DNA of 64,000 nt from Limnomonas spitsbergensis (Eukaryota; Chlorophyta; Chlorophyceae; Chlamydomonadales), in NCBI GenBank assembly GCA_037349105.1, contig JAYJMM010000027.1, positions 62,001-126,000 of the forward strand, read 5' to 3'. Of the stretch, positions 10,038 to 24,282 are shown in pieces; the stretch's first letter is position 1; each line of letters opens with the position of its first letter. Below the pieces are notes generated by a model. It was given only the letters and a program-made list of their open reading frames with translations, was not told the DNA's origin and did no database searches. Made by a program: the position numbers and the translations under genes.

Positions 10038-10725
10038 CGGTGGCACCGACAGCACAGCAAGACAGCCCTCTAATGGCTGAGGCCATGGCAGCACATGTGC
10101 TCTGATCTGCTGGGTGCACTGGAGGAGCTGGAGCGGGGGGCAGCCGCCTCCAAATTGCGTGAGGCAGCAGCTGACCTACAGCGCCTACCCGTCACAGAGG
10201 TGTTGGCACTTGCTGACGCAGCCTACGGGCAGGAGCAGCTGGACGCAAGTGGCGGGGGGGACCCCAGGGACCCTACCACTGAGTACAGGTCTGCGGCGAC
10301 CTACCGCGCCTGGTTTCAGACCACGGCGGGCAGGCACCGTGCTGCGTGCTGGCGCAAGCCAGGAGCCGCACTAACACGAGGGATGGTGCTCGTGTGTGCA
10401 CAAATCAGCGACTGCAGCTCGGTGCGATCAGCACAGCTGACACCAGAGGACGGCGCAGAGGTCAACGGCGAGAGGCACGCTGCTGCTAAGGATGTTGCTC
10501 AAGGGTGATGGCGAGCATGTAGAGGATGTACTACATGCTTGTTTCCAATGCCCTAGTTTCAGGGTGCAGTTACGAGAGCGGGGTTAGACAAATCCCCCGA
10601 ACGGTGCCATGGATTTCCACCAGCTGTACCTGGCCGAGCATGGGTGGGATGCACTTGCTTTTGTGGATGTTGATGTAGGCACTGTTGAGGGCTGGTTACT
10701 AGAGGAGCTCAGGTGTCGGATTTGA
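10037..10725 (+). pseudogene. LINE 3' ORF tail, decayed, full 3' end
   Basis: Retains the end missing in U0-U2: EHGWDALAFVDVDVG then TVEGWLLEELR before the TGA at 10723-10725. It has the 4-bp insertion near 10331 that it shares with U1. Confidence 0.75.
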
Positions 10726-12770
10726 TTGCCTTTCCGGCCTCTCCTTTTCTTCCTTTTACATTGTTCTCTCTTCCGTCTAGTGTTTTCTCTTCTCCCATCT
10801 GAACACTAGCTGCGGCCGAGCCCATCGGAACAGTTGCGGCCGAGCCTTCTGGTGTAGGGGCCAGGGTTCATTGACAGAACGTCTCTCAGCTGGAAAATGG
10901 TGCGTTGTTTTATATAAAAGAATATACTTCCTCGAGTACCGTACATGACCTTTGCACCTTTTCCCTATGTGCGGATTGTCCGCTTGTCCCAGGTTTTGGG
11001 GGGGGAGATCGGGGGGAGATAGGATGTCCTGATTTATGTTGACCTGCATTTTTATCAACTTGAAATGTGTCTTTACTCTTCAGGAACTAAGCGTGTACGA
11101 CAAACCTGAAGGCATACGACATGACGATGTATCAGGCCGTGTGGTTAAGGAATGTCAGCTGACCCTATCTTTCCTTCTGAAGAGGAAGGACATGCAATCT
11201 ACAATGACCCAGGTCCACAGTAGATGGTTACTCCTGGCCCTGTTGACTAGCGGATCCTGTTCACGTAATGGCGCCAGGGGGCTAATAAGCCAAAACAAAC
11301 AAGCCACGCACACACATCTCAACATGACTCCGGGGTGTTTTGATGCTGTGAATTACTCATGACTTAGTAGCGCTGTGATTCAGTCCTTACAGACCTCAGC
11401 TGCGACACTTGTGTTCTGGGATTTAAAAATAAATTTGAGAACTCACAAATCCTACTCAAGTAACCTTCTCGCTTTGCCTTACACCACAGGACTCGTCATG
11501 TAACCCCCAAGGACCCCCAAGCACATCATCCTTCTTGCATACGCTTTTTACACCTTACCAACCGTTTAGTTGAGCACCCATCCTGCCCTGCTTGATGTGC
11601 AGGGCCTGAGGGTGTGATGTCACCGACACGTTTCCTCACTTGGCCTCCTCCTTGACATCATTATCCTCCTTACCAGCAACGTCCATGACCTCGATGATGA
11701 AATTGCTGCAGGGTGACACAAGAGCGATTAAGGATGCAGTGCCAATAGCTTCAATGATTTATTGCACTCCACTGCTTAATTCAGGCTGATTCAAACACTC
11801 TTCAAACATAAACTGTACTCAACCGGTAGAGCTCGGTGTTGCATTTCGACCCCATACACGGGTACTTACAGATGGTGCACGCGTGCATACAGACAAATGA
11901 AGAGATGTACGTTTATTCTTCCTTATCACAGACAGATCCCATTGGTTGTACTTCTTCATGATTAGGCTACATTACATGTACATTTCCACTACGTTGCATC
12001 TATGCCTCAGTCGCCTCCTGGCCTCCGGCTGAAGGCCTCATGCTAGGCCATGCGATACATCCGCCGACCTTAGGCTGGTCTAGATGTTGCCACAATCAGG
12101 CATTTGGCAGTTGCCAGACGGCTTGCATATGACAGGCTGGTGGCCGAAAAACAATTGATGGGTCTCATGCGCCTCTTGGTGTTCCATGCGCCTTATGGGG
12201 CCCCAAAGACTGGATACAAACTCCCTCCCTCTCCCCCCTGCCTGGCCCCTCCGACCCTGCCTTACCTATTGGTGTACACACACATGTCTGATGCAATCTT
12301 CATCGCCTTTGTGGCTATTGTCCCCGTCTGCATCCTGGCCTGGAATGTTCATGAGAGCGCGGGCGGCAGCGACAGCGAACGAACCTCCCGAGCCTGCCTG
12401 CCAGGACAGGCGGGGTCAAGGGCATTAAAGTACAGGGAGCAAAGCTGCACATGCCTAGGTGTCAAAATGCGAAGGGAAGGGTGCAGCGACCTATGCGTTA
12501 AATAACACAGGAAAGGGTGCGTGAGTCTCTTCTGAGCTGCAGCCGTTATGTACATGAAAGTGAGAGGTTGCTGTTGTATATAATTTGTCTTGCATAGGCC
12601 TCATGCTGCACAGGAGAATTTGGGTGCCATGCACCTCCAAGCTCCAACCCTCCATAACCTCACTCATGGGCAATCATGGCCAAAGTATGTGGTCCAAGCA
12701 CCTCCAGGGCCCACCCCCGCCCTACCCTACGCCCCTTACAGCACTCACCAATGGCCATGACCCCAGGCTT

Positions 12771-12788
12771 AACCCTAACCCTAACCCT
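12771..12788 (+). repeat. Interstitial telomere-like tract, three AACCCT repeats
   Basis: From U4 onward the tract has exactly three repeats: 12771-12788, 16333-16350, 19892-19909, 23454-23471, 27013-27030, 32646-32663, 39199-39216, 44821-44838, 50443-50460, 56066-56083 and 61689-61706. The one-repeat step relative to U1-U3 separates the left edge of the array from the rest. Confidence 0.85.
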
Positions 12789-13347
12789 TACACCTTCCAT
12801 GGACCAGATATTCAACATCACCAACCCCCATATTTCGACCCCCAACTCTCCCCGCAAAGATGTTGGGGATTTTCTAGCCGTGACTGGGCTCAGAGAGGAC
12901 ATGTCATGTACTGCCTCCTTGACTTTGCGGTACACGGCAATGTCTGGGGGGCATGCCTCAGTTATGGGCCTCCTCCAGCTTCTGTTCAGGTCAGGTCATT
13001 GAATGCTCGGAATTCGCACCTTCTGAAAAGGGTTCTGGATTTTCTTGGGCTTTTAGGGGGAAAAGTAAATAAAAAGGCTTCTGGATACTCGAAGAGGTTT
13101 GTTTTGGGCAAAACAGCTGCCAAGGCGTGTTTGTGCTCTAATAGTGCGCAGTCAACCCTAGGTTTGAGAAATACGCGCGCTCATACCGGGGATTCAAATT
13201 TAATGGCATGGTGCGAGGAAGGCGAGGTCGCTGCGACATACAGGAAGAGGCCGTGTTTGGCGGCAGCGGCTGACATGGCCGATGCAGCCTAGGAGCCGCT
13301 TGTTGCCACCTTAAGCGGATGCAACCTCTGTCAATGATTACACCCTC

Positions 13348-13599
13348 GTGCAACGCCGGGCCGCCCCTTTCCGCTGGGAGCCGGAGCGTGGCGGCGTCTT
13401 GGTCCGCGTCATGCCGGACGGGCGCCGCTATGTGGTTCCCCTACCCGGAGAGCAGTTGGTAGCCATCCGGGACGCCCTCGACAGCACCGGCCATTTCGGC
13501 CCCCATCGAACGACAAGCATGCTACTCCAACAGAATTGGTGGCGAGGGCTGTGCCGCAACGTGAGGGCAGCGGTCAGGGCTTGCCAGGTGTGTGACCAG
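13348..13599 (+). pseudogene. Integrase H2C2 fragment
   Basis: RRYVVPLPGE form (C to Y at residue 28, not a ligand), shared by U4-U7 only. Confidence 0.78.
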
Positions 13600-14284
13600 C
13601 GGTGGCACCGACAGCACAGCAAGACAGCCCTCTAATGGCTGAGGCCATGGCAGCACATGTGCTCTGATCTGCTGGGTGCACTGGAGGAGCTGGAGCGGGG
13701 GGCAGCCGCCTCCAAATTGCGTGAGGCAGCAGCTGACCTACAGCGCCTACCCGTCACAGAGGTGTTGGCACTTGCTGACGCAGCCTACGGGCAGGCGCAG
13801 CTGGACGCAAGTGGCGGGGGGGACCCAAGGGACCAGTACCACTGAGTACAGGTCTGCGGCGACCTACCGCGCCTGGTTTCAGACCACGGCGGGCACCGTG
13901 CTGCGTGCTGGCGCAAGCCAGGAGCCGCACTAACACGAGGGATGGTGCTCGTGTGCGCACAAATCAGCGACTGCAGCTCGGTGCGATCAGCACAGCTGAC
14001 ACCAGAGGACGGCGCAGAGGTCAACGGCGGGAGGCACGCTGCTGCTAAGGATGTTGCTCAAGGGTGATGGCGAGCATGTAGAGGATGCACTACATGCTTG
14101 TTTCCAATGCCCTAGTTTCAGGGTGCAGTTACGAGAGCGGGGTTAGACAAATCCCCCGAACGGTGCCATGGATTTCCACCAGCTGTACCTGGCCGAGCAT
14201 GGGTGGGATGCACTTGCTTTTGTGGATGTTGATGTAGGCACTGTTGAGGGCTGGTTACTAGAGGAGCTCAGGTTTCGGATTTGA
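13599..14284 (+). pseudogene. LINE 3' ORF tail, decayed (alpha)
   Basis: One extra base in the linker (GGACCAGTACCAC near 13831) closes the DPRD frame at once. The tail beyond is as in U3, ending VEGWLLEELRFRI. Confidence 0.72.
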
Positions 14285-16909
14285 TTGCCTTTCCGGCCTC
14301 TCCTTTTCTTCCTTTTACATTGTTCTCTCTTCCGTCTAGTGTTTTCTCTTCTCCCATCTGAACACTAGCTGCGGCCGAGCCCATCTGAACAGCTGCGGCC
14401 GAGCCTTCTGGTGTAGGGGCCAGGGTTCATTGACAGAACGTCTCTCAGCTGGAAAATGGTGCGTTGTTTTATATAAAAGAATATAGTTCCTCGAGTACCG
14501 TACATGACCTTTGCACCTTTTCCTTATGTGCGGATTGTCCGCTTGTCCCAGGTTTTGGGGGGGGGGGGGATCGGGGGGAGATAGGATGTCCTGATTTATG
14601 TTGACCTGCATTTTTATCAACTTGAAATGTGTCTTTACTCTTCAGGAACTAAGCGTGTACGACAAACCTGAAGGCATACGACATGACGATGTATCAGGCC
14701 GTGTGGTTAAGGAATGTCAGCTGACCCTATCTTTCCTTCTGAAGAGGAAGGACATGCAATCTACAATGACCCAGGTCCACAGTAGATGGTTACTCCTGGC
14801 CCTGTTGACTAGCGGATCCTGTTCACGTAATGGCGCCAGGGGGCTAATAAGCCAAAACAAACAAGCCACGCACACACATCTCAACATGACTCCGGGGTGT
14901 TTTGATGCTGTGAATTACTCATGACTTAGTAGCGCTGTGATTCAGTCCTTACAGACCTCAGCTGCGACACTTGTGTTCTGGGATTTAAAAATAAATTTGA
15001 GAACTCACAAATCCTACTCAAGTAACCTTCTCGCTTTGCCTTACACCACAGGACTCGTCATGTAACCCCCAAGGACCCCCAAGCACATCATCCTTCTTGC
15101 ATACGCTTTTTACACCTTACCAACCGTTTAGTTGAGCACCCATCCTGCCCTGCTTGATGTGCAGGGCCTGAGGGTGTGATGTCACCGACACGTTTCCTCA
15201 CTTGGCCTCCTCCTTGACATCATTATCCTCCTTACCAGCAACGTCCATGACCTCGATGATGAAATTGCTGCAGGGTGACACAAGAGCGATTAAGGATGCA
15301 GTGCCAATAGCTTCAATGATTTATTGCACTCCACTGCTTAATTCAGGCTGATTCAAACACTCTTCAAACATAAACTGTACTCAACCGGTAGAGCTCGGTG
15401 TTGCATTTCGACCCCATACACGGGTACTTACAGATGGTGCACGCGTGCATACAGACAAATGAAGAGATGTACGTTTATTCTTCATTATCACAGACAGATC
15501 CCATTGGTTGTACTTCTTCATGATTAGGCTACATTACATGTACATTTCCACTACGTTGCATCTATGCCTCAGTCGCCTCCTGGCCTCCGGCTGAAGGCCT
15601 CATGCTAGGCCATGCGATACATCCGCCGACCTTAGGCTGGTCTAGATGTTGCCACAATCAGGCATTTGGCAGTTGCCAGACGGCTTGCATATGACAGGCT
15701 GGTGGCCGAAAAACAATTGATGGGTCTCATGCGCCTCTTGGTGTTCCATGCGCCTTATGGGGCCCCAAAGACTGGATACAAACTCCCTCCCTCTACCCCC
15801 TGCCTGGCCCCTCCGACCCTGCCTTACCTATTGGTGTACACACACATGTCTGATGCAATCTTCATCGCCTTTGTGGCTATTGTCCCCGTCTGCATCCTGG
15901 CCTGGAATGTTCATGAGAGCGCGGGCGGCAGCGACAGCGAACGAACCTCCCGAGCCTGCCTGCCAGGACAGGCGGGGTCAAGGGCAATAAAGTACAGGGA
16001 GCAAAGCTGCACATGCCTAGGTGTCAAAATGCGAAGGGAAGGGTGCAGCGACCTATGCGTTAAATAACATAAGAAAGGGTGCGTGAGTCTCTTCTGAGCT
16101 GCAGTCGTTATGTACATGAAAGTGAGAGGTTGCTGTTGTATATAATTTGTCTTGCATAGGCCTCATGCTGCACAGGAGAATTTGGGTGCCATGCACCTCC
16201 AAGCTCCAACCCTCCATAACCTCACTCATGGGCAATCATGGCCAAAGTATGTGGTCCAAGCACCTCCAGGGCCCACCCCCGCCCTACCCTACGCCCCTTA
16301 CAGCACTCACCAATGGCCATGACCCCAGGCTTAACCCTAACCCTAACCCTTACACCTTCCATGGACCAGATATTCAACATCACCAACCCCCATATTTCGA
16401 CCCCCAACTCTCCCCGCAAAGATGTTGGGGATTTTCTAGCCGTGACTGGGCTCAGAGAGGACATGTCATGTACTGCCTCCTTGACTTTGCGGTACACGGC
16501 AATGTCTGGGGGGCATGCCTCAGTTATGGGCCTCCTCCAGCTTCTGTTCAGGTCAGGTCATTGAATGCTCGGAATTCGCACCTTCTGAAAAGGGTTCTGG
16601 ATTTTCTTGGGCTTTTAGGGGGAAAAGTAAATAAAAAGGCTTCTGGATACTCGAAGAGGTTTGTTTTGGGCAAAACAGCTGCCAAGGCGTGTTTGTGCTC
16701 TAATAGTGCGCAGTCAACCCTAGGTTTGAGAAATACGCGCGCTCATACCGGGGATTCAAATTTAATGGCATGGTGCGAGGAAGGCGAGGTCGCTGCGACA
16801 TACAGGAAGAGGCCGTGTTTGGCGGCAGCGGCTGACATGGCCGATGCAGCCTAGGAGCCGCTTGTTGCCACCTTAAGCGGATGCAACCTCTGTCAATGAT
16901 TACACCCTC

Positions 16910-17161
16910 GTGCAACGCCGGGCCGCCCCTTTCCGCTGGGAGCCGGAGCGTGGCGGCGTCTTGGTCCGCGTCATGCCGGACGGGCGCCGCTATGTGGTTC
17001 CCCTACCCGGAGAGCAGTTGGTAGCCATCCGGGACGCCCTCGACAGCACCGGCCATTTCGGCCCCCATCGAACGACAAGCATGCTACTCCAACAGAATTG
17101 GTGGCGAGGGCTGTGCCGCAACGTGAGGGCAGCGGTCAGGGCTTGCCAGGTGTGTGACCAG
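16910..17161 (+). pseudogene. Integrase H2C2 fragment
   Basis: RRYVV form; ligands intact; fused frame ends at 17195-17197. Confidence 0.78.
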
Positions 17162-17845
17162 CGGTGGCACCGACAGCACAGCAAGACAGCCCTCTAATGG
17201 CTGAGGCCATGGCAGCACCTGTGCTCTGATCTGCTGGGTGCACTGGAGGAGCTGGAGCGGGGGGCAGCCGCCTCCAAATTGCGTGAGGCAACAGCTGAAC
17301 TACAGCGCCTACCCGTCACAGAGGTGTTGGCACTTGCTGACGCAGCCTACGGGCAGGAGCAGCTGGACGCAAGTGGCGGGGGGGACCCCAGGGACCCTAC
17401 CACTGAGTACAGGTCTGCGGCGACCTACCGCGCCTGGTTTCAGACCACGGCGGGCACCGTGCTGCGTGCTGGCGCAAGCCAGGAGCCGCACTAACACGAG
17501 GGATGGTGCTCGTGTGCGCACAAATCAGCGACTGCAGCTCGGTGCGATCAGCACAGCTGACACCAGAGGACGGCGCAGAGGTCAACGGCGAGAGGCACGC
17601 TGCTACTAAGGATGTTGCTCAAGGGTGATGGCGAGCATGTAGAGGATGCACTACATGCTTGTTTCCAATGCCCTAGTTTCAGGGTGCAGTTACGAGAGCG
17701 GGGTTAGACAAATCCCCCGAACGGTGCCATGGATTTCCACCAGCTGTACCTGGCCGAGCATGGGTGGGATGCACTTGCTTTTGTGGATGTTGATGTAGGC
17801 ACTGTTGAGGGCTGGTTACTAGAGGAGCTCAGGTTTCGGATTTGA
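17161..17845 (+). pseudogene. LINE 3' ORF tail, decayed (beta)
   Basis: The linker frame is open through DPRDPTTEYRSAATYRAWFQ. TACTAAGG replaces TGCTAAGG near 17604, a variant also seen in U7 and in U9-U13. Confidence 0.72.
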
Positions 17846-20468
17846 TTGCCTTTCCGGCCTCTCCTTTTCTTCCTTTTACATTGTTCTCTCTTCCGTCTAG
17901 TGTTTTCTCTTCTCCCATCTGAACACTAGCTGCGGCCGAGCCCATCTGAACAGTTGCGGCCGAGCCTTCTGGTGTAGGGCCAAGGTTCATTGACAGAACG
18001 TCTCTCAGCTGGAAAATGGTGCGTTGTTTTATATAAAAGAATATAGTTCCTCGAGTACCGTACATGACCTTTGCACCTTTTCCTTATGTGCGGATTGTCC
18101 GCTTGTCCCAGGTTTTGGGGGGGGGGAGATCGGGGGGAGATAGGATGTCCTGATTTATGTTGACCTGCATTTTTATCAACTTGAAATGTGTCTTTACTCT
18201 TCAGGAACTAAGCGTGTACGACAAACCTGAAGGCATACGACATGACGATGTATCAGGCCGTGTGGTTAAGGAATGTCAGCTGACCCTATCTTTCCTTCTG
18301 AAGAGGAAGGACATGCAATCTACAATGACCCAGGTCCACAGTAGATGGTTACTCCTGGCCCTGTTGACTAGCGGATCCTGTTCACGTAATGGCGCCAGGG
18401 GGCTAATAAGCCAAAACAAACAAGCCACGCACACACATCTCAACATGACTCCGGGGTGTTTTGATGCTGTGAATTACTCATGACTTAGTAGCGCTGTGAT
18501 TCAGTCCTAACAGACCTCAGCTGCGACACTTGTGTTCTGGGATTTAAAAATAAATTTGAGAACTCACAAATCCTACTCAAGTAACCTTCTCGCTTTGCCT
18601 TACACCACAGGACTCGTCATGTAACCCCCAAGGACCCCCAAGCACATCATCCTTCTTGCATACGCGTTTTACACCTTACCAACCGTTTAGTTGAGCACCC
18701 ATCCTGCCCTGCTTGATGTGCAGGGCCTGAGGGTGTGATGTCACCGACACGTTTCCTCACTTGGCCTCCTCCTTGACATCATTATCCTCCTTACCAGCAA
18801 CGTCCATGACCTCGATGATGAAATTGCTGCAGGGTGACACAAGAGCGATTAAGGATGCAGTGCCAATAGCTTCAATGATTTATTGCACTCCACTGCTTAA
18901 TTCAGGCTGATTCAAACACTCTTCAAACATAAACTGTACTCAACCGGTAGAGCTCGGTGTTGCATTTCGACCCCATACACGGGTACTTACAGATGGTGCA
19001 CGCGTGCATACAGACAAATGAAGAGATGTACGTTTATTCTTCCTTATCACAGACAGATCCCATTGGTTGTACTTCTTCATGATTAGGCTACATTACATGT
19101 ACATTTCCACTACGTTGCATCTATGCCTCAGTCGCCTCCTGGCCTCCGGCTGAAGGCCTCATGCTAGGCCATGCGATACATCCGCCGACCTTAGGCTGGT
19201 CTAGATGTTGCCACAATCAGGCATTTGGCAGTTGCCAGACGGCTTGCATATGACAGGCTGGTGGCCGAAAAACAATTGATGGGTCTCATGCGCCTCTTGG
19301 TGTTCCATGCGCCTTATGGGGCCCCAAAGACTGGATACAAACTCCCTCCCTCTCCCCCCTGCCTGGCCCCTCCGACCCTGCCTTACCTATTGGTGTACAC
19401 ACACATGTCTGATGCAATCTTCATCGCCTTTGTGGCTATTGTCCCCGTCTGCATCCTGGCCTGGAATGTTCATGAGAGCGCGGGCGGCAGCGACAGCGAA
19501 CGAACCTCCCGAGCCTGCCTGCCAGGACAGGCGGGGTCAAGGGCATTAAAGTACAGGGAGCAAAGCTGCACATGCCTAGGTGTCAAAATGCGAAGGGAAG
19601 GGTGCAGCGACCTATGCGTTAAATAACACAGGAAAGGGTGCGTGAGTCTCTTCTGAGCTGCAGCCGTTATGTACATGAAAGTGAGAGGTTGCTGTTGTAT
19701 ATAATTTGTCTTGCATAGGCCTCATGCTGCACAGGAGAATTTGGGTGCCATGCACCTCCAAGCTCCAACCCTCCATAACCTCACTCATGGGCAATCATGG
19801 CCAAAGTATGTGGTCCAAGCACCTCCAGGGCCCACCCCCGCCCTACCCTACGCCCCTTACAGCACTCACCAATGGCCATGACCCCAGGCTTAACCCTAAC
19901 CCTAACCCTTACACCTTCCATGGACCAGATATTCAACATCACCAACCCCCATATTTCGACCCCCAACTCTCCCCGCAAAGATGTTGGGGATTTTCTAGCC
20001 GTGACTGGGCTCAGAGAGGACATGTCATGTACTGCCTCCTTGACTTTGCGGTACACGGCAATGTCTGGGGGGCATGCCTCAGTTATGGGCCTCCTCCAGC
20101 TTCTGTTCAGGTCAGGTCATTGAATGCTCGGAATTCGCACCTTCTGAAAAGGGTTCTGGATTTTCTTGGGCTTTTAGGGGGAAAAGTAAATAAAAAGGCT
20201 TCTGGATACTCGAAGAGGTTTGTTTTGGGCAAAACAGCTGCCAAGGCGTGTTTGTGCTCTAATAGTGCGCAGTCAACCCTAGGTTTGAGAAATACGCGCG
20301 CTCATACCGGGGATTCAAATTTAATGGCATGGTGCGAGGAAGGCGAGGTCGCTGCGACATACAGGAAGAGGCCGTGTTTGGCGGCAGCGGCTGACATGGC
20401 CGATGCAGCCTAGGAGCCGCTTGTTGCCACCTTAAGCGGATGCAACCTCTGTCAATGATTACACCCTC

Positions 20469-20720
20469 GTGCAACGCCGGGCCGCCCCTTTCCGCTGGGA
20501 GCCGGAGCGTGGCGGCGTCTTGGTCCGCGTCATGCCGGACGGGCGCCGCTATGTGGTTCCCCTACCCGGAGAGCAGTTGGTAGCCATCCGGGACGCCCTC
20601 GACAGCACCGGCCATTTCGGCCCCCATCGAACGACAAGCATGCTACTCCAACAGAATTGGTGGCGAGGGCTGTGCCGCAACGTGAGGGCAGCGGTCAGGG
20701 CTTGCCAGGTGTGTGACCAG
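20469..20720 (+). pseudogene. Integrase H2C2 fragment
   Basis: RRYVV form; ligands intact; fused frame ends at 20754-20756. Confidence 0.78.
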
Positions 20721-21405
20721 CGGTGGCACCGACAGCACAGCAAGACAGCCCTCTAATGGCTGAGGCCATGGCAGCACATGTGCTCTGATCTGCTGGGTGC
20801 ACTGGAGGAGCTGGAGCGGGGGGCAGCCGCCTCCAAATTGCGTGAGGCAACAGCTGAACTACAGCGCCTACCCGTCACAGAGGTGTTGGCACTTGCTGAC
20901 GCAGCCTACGGGCAGGAGCAGCTGGACGCAAGTGGCGGGGGGGACCCAAGGGACCAGTACCACTGAGTACAGGTCTGCGGCGACCTACCGCGCCTGGTTT
21001 CAGACCACGGCGGGCACCGTGCTGCGTGCTGGCGCAAGCCAGGAGCCGCACTAACACGAGGGATGGTGCTCGTGTGCGCACAAATCAGCGACTGCAGCTC
21101 GGTGCGATCAGCACAGCTGACACCAGAGGACGGCGCAGAGGTCAACGGCGAGAGGCACGCTGCTGCTAAGGATGTTGCTCAAGGGTGATGGCGAGCATGT
21201 AGAGGATGCACTACATGCTTGTTTCCAATGCCCTAGTTTCAGGGTGCAGTTACGAGAGCGGGGTTAGACAAATCCCCCGAACGGTGCCATGGATTTCCAC
21301 CAGCTGTACCTGGCCGAGCATGGGTGGGATGCACTTGCTTTTGTGGATGTTGATGTAGGCACTGTTGAGGGCTGGTTACTAGAGGAGCTCAGGTTTCGGA
21401 TTTGA
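20720..21405 (+). pseudogene. LINE 3' ORF tail, decayed (alpha)
   Basis: Same linker frameshift as U4, combined with the REATAELQRL variant found in U2, U5 and U7: a mosaic of the two classes. Confidence 0.72.
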
Positions 21406-24030
21406 TTGCCTTTCCGGCCTCTCCTTTTCTTCCTTTTACATTGTTCTCTCTTCCGTCTAGTGTTTTCTCTTCTCCTATCTGAACACTAGCTGCGGCCGAG
21501 CCCATCTGAACAGCTGCGGCCGAGCCTTCTGGTGTAGGGGCCAGGGTTCATTGACAGAACGTCTCTCAGCTGGAAAATGGTGCGTTGTTTTATATAAAAG
21601 AATATAGTTCCTCGAGTACCGTACATGACCTTTGCACCTTTTCCTTATGTGCGGATTGTCCGCTTGTCCCAGGTTTTGGGGGGGGGGGGGATCGGGGGGA
21701 GATAGGATGTCCTGATTTATGTTGACCTGCATTTTTATCAACTTGAAATGTGTCTTTACTCTTCAGGAACTAAGCGTGTACGACAAACCTGAAGGCATAC
21801 GACATGACGATGTATCAGGCCGTGTGGTTAAGGAATGTCAGCTGACCCTATCTTTCCTTCTGAAGAGGAAGGACATGCAATCTACAATGACCCAGGTCCA
21901 CAGTAGATGGTTACTCCTGGCCCTGTTGACTAGCGGATCCTGTTCACGTAATGGCGCCAGGGGGCTAATAAGCCAAAACAAACAAGCCACGCACACACAT
22001 CTCAACATGACTCCGGGGTGTTTTGATGCTGTGAATTACTCATGACTTAGTAGCGCTGTGATTCAGTCCTTACAGACCTCAGCTGCGACACTTGTGTTCT
22101 GGGATTTAAAAATAAATTTGAGAACTCACAAATCCTACTCAAGTAACCTTCTCGCTTTGCCTTACACCACAGGACTCGTCATGTAACCCCCAAGGACCCC
22201 CAAGCACATCATCCTTCTTGCATACGCTTTTTACACCTTACCAACCGTTTAGTTGAGCACCCATCCTGCCCTGCTTGATGTGCAGGGCCTGATGGTGTGA
22301 TGTCACCGACACGTTTCCTCACTTGGCCTCCTCCTTGACATCATTATCCTCCTTACCAGCAACGTCCATGACCTCGATGATGAAATTGCTGCAGGGTGAC
22401 ACAAGAGCGATTAAGGATGCAGTGCCAATAGCTTCAATGATTTATTGCACTCCACTGCTTAATTCAGGCTGATTCAAACACTCTTCAAACATAAACTGTA
22501 CTCAACCGGTAGAGCTCGGTGTTGCATTTCGACCCCATACACGGGTACTTACAGATGGTGCACGCGTGCATACAGACAAATGAAGAGATGTACGTTTATT
22601 CTTCATTATCACAGACAGATCCCATTGGTTGTACTTCTTCATGATTAGGCTACATTACATGTACATTTCCACTACGTTGCATCTATGCCTCAGTCGCCTC
22701 CTGGCCTCCGGCTGAAGGCCTCATGCTAGGCCATGCGATACATCCGCCGACCTTAGGCTGGTCTAGATGTTGCCACAATCAGGCATTTGGCAGTTGCCAG
22801 ACGGCTTGCATATGACAGGCTGGTGGCCGAAAAACAATTGATGGGTCTCATGCGCCTCTTGGTGTTCCATGCGCCTTATGGGGCCCCAAAGACTGGATAC
22901 AAACTCCCTCCCTCTACCCCCTGCCTGGCCCCTCCGACCCTGCCTTACCTATTGGTGTACACACACATGTCTGATGCAATCTTCATCGCCTTTGTGGCTA
23001 TTGTCCCCGTCTGCATCCTGGCCTGGAATGTTCATGAGAGCGCGGGCGGCAGCGACAGCGAACGAACCTCCCGAGCCTGCCTGCCAGGACAGGCGGGGTC
23101 AAGGGCATTAAAGTACAGGGAGCAAAGCTGCACATGCCTAGGTGTCAAAATGCGAAGGGAAGGGTGCAGCGACCTATGCGTTAAATAACATAAGAAAGGG
23201 TGCGTGAGTCTCTTCTGAGCTGCAGTCGTTATGTACATGAAAGTGAGAGGTTGCTGTTGTATATAATTTGTCTTGCATAGGCCTCATGCTGCACAGGAGA
23301 ATTTGGGTGCCATGCACCTCCAAGCTCCAACCCTCCATAACCTCACTCATGGGCAATCATGGCCAAAGTATGTGGTCCAAGCACCTCCAGGGCCCACCCC
23401 CGCCCTACCCTACGCCCCTTACAGCACTCACCAATGGCCATGACCCCAGGCTTAACCCTAACCCTAACCCTTACACCTTCCATGGACCAGATATTCAACA
23501 TCACCAACCCCCATATTTCGACCCCCAACTCTCCCCGCAAAGATGTTGGGGATTTTCTAGCCGTGACTGGGCTCAGAGAGGACATGTCATGTACTGCCTC
23601 CTTGACTTTGCGGTACACGGCAATGTCTGGGGGGCATGCCTCAGTTATGGGCCTCCTCCAGCTTCTGTTCAGGTCAGGTCATTGAATGCTCGGAATTCGC
23701 ACCTTCTGAAAAGGGTTCTGGATTTTCTTGGGCTTTTAGGGGGAAAAGTAAATAAAAAGGCTTCTGGATACTCGAAGAGGTTTGTTTTGGGCAAAACAGC
23801 TGCCAAGGCGTGTTTGTGCTCTAATAGTGCGCAGTCAACCCTAGGTTTGAGAAATACGCGCGCTCATACCGGGGATTCAAATTTAATGGCATGGTGCGAG
23901 GAAGGCGAGGTCGCTGCGACATACAGGAAGAGGCCGTGTTTGGCGGCAGCGGCTGACATGGCCGATGCAGCCTAGGAGCCGCTTGTTGCCACCTTAAGCG
24001 GATGCAACCTCTGTCAATGATTACACCCTC

Positions 24031-24282
24031 GTGCAACGCCGGGCCGCCCCTTTCCGCTGGGAGCCGGAGCGTGGCGGCGTCTTGGTCCGCGTCATGCCGG
24101 ACGGGCGCCGCTATGTGGTTCCCCTACCCGGAGAGCAGTTGGTAGCCATCCGGGACGCCCTCGACAGCACCGGCCATTTCGGCCCCCATCGAACGACAAG
24201 CATGCTACTCCAACAGAATTGGTGGCGAGGGCTGTGCCGCAACGTGAGGGCAGCGGTCAGGGCTTGCCAGGTGTGTGACCAG
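24031..24282 (+). pseudogene. Integrase H2C2 fragment
   Basis: RRYVV form; ligands intact; the last fused copy. Confidence 0.78.

Larger units (their letters stand above)
7541..11035. repeat. U3, short tandem unit, 3495 bp
   Basis: It shares with U1 the 73-bp deletion (near 9634) and the 4-bp insertion in the LINE tail (near 10331). It is the first unit from the left in which the full LINE 3' tail (to 10725) is present. Its telomere-like tract has one mutated repeat (AATCCT). Confidence 0.95.
11036..14597. repeat. U4, short tandem unit, 3562 bp, type alpha
   Basis: Full-length short unit. It shares private variants with U6: AACACAGG near 12504, and the CCAAGGGACCAG form of the LINE linker near 13825 that causes a frameshift. 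It therefore forms the alpha half of the 7121-bp dimer. Confidence 0.95.
14598..18156. repeat. U5, short tandem unit, 3559 bp, type beta
   Basis: It shares private variants with U7: CTCTACCCCC near 15792, AACATAAG near 16066, TTCATTATC near 15482 and GTAGGGCCAAGG near 17976. Beta half of the dimer. Confidence 0.95.
18157..21718. repeat. U6, short tandem unit, 3562 bp, type alpha
   Basis: Matches U4 in length and at the alpha variants (AACACAGG near 19625; frameshifted LINE linker near 20950). It has a private ACGCGTTTT variant near 18663. Confidence 0.95.

Noticed and set aside
12585..13292. + strand open frame of 235 codons in U4-U9
   Set aside because: It runs through the telomere-like tract (Asn-Pro repeats) and is broken by indels in U1-U3 and U10-U14; no family resemblance.
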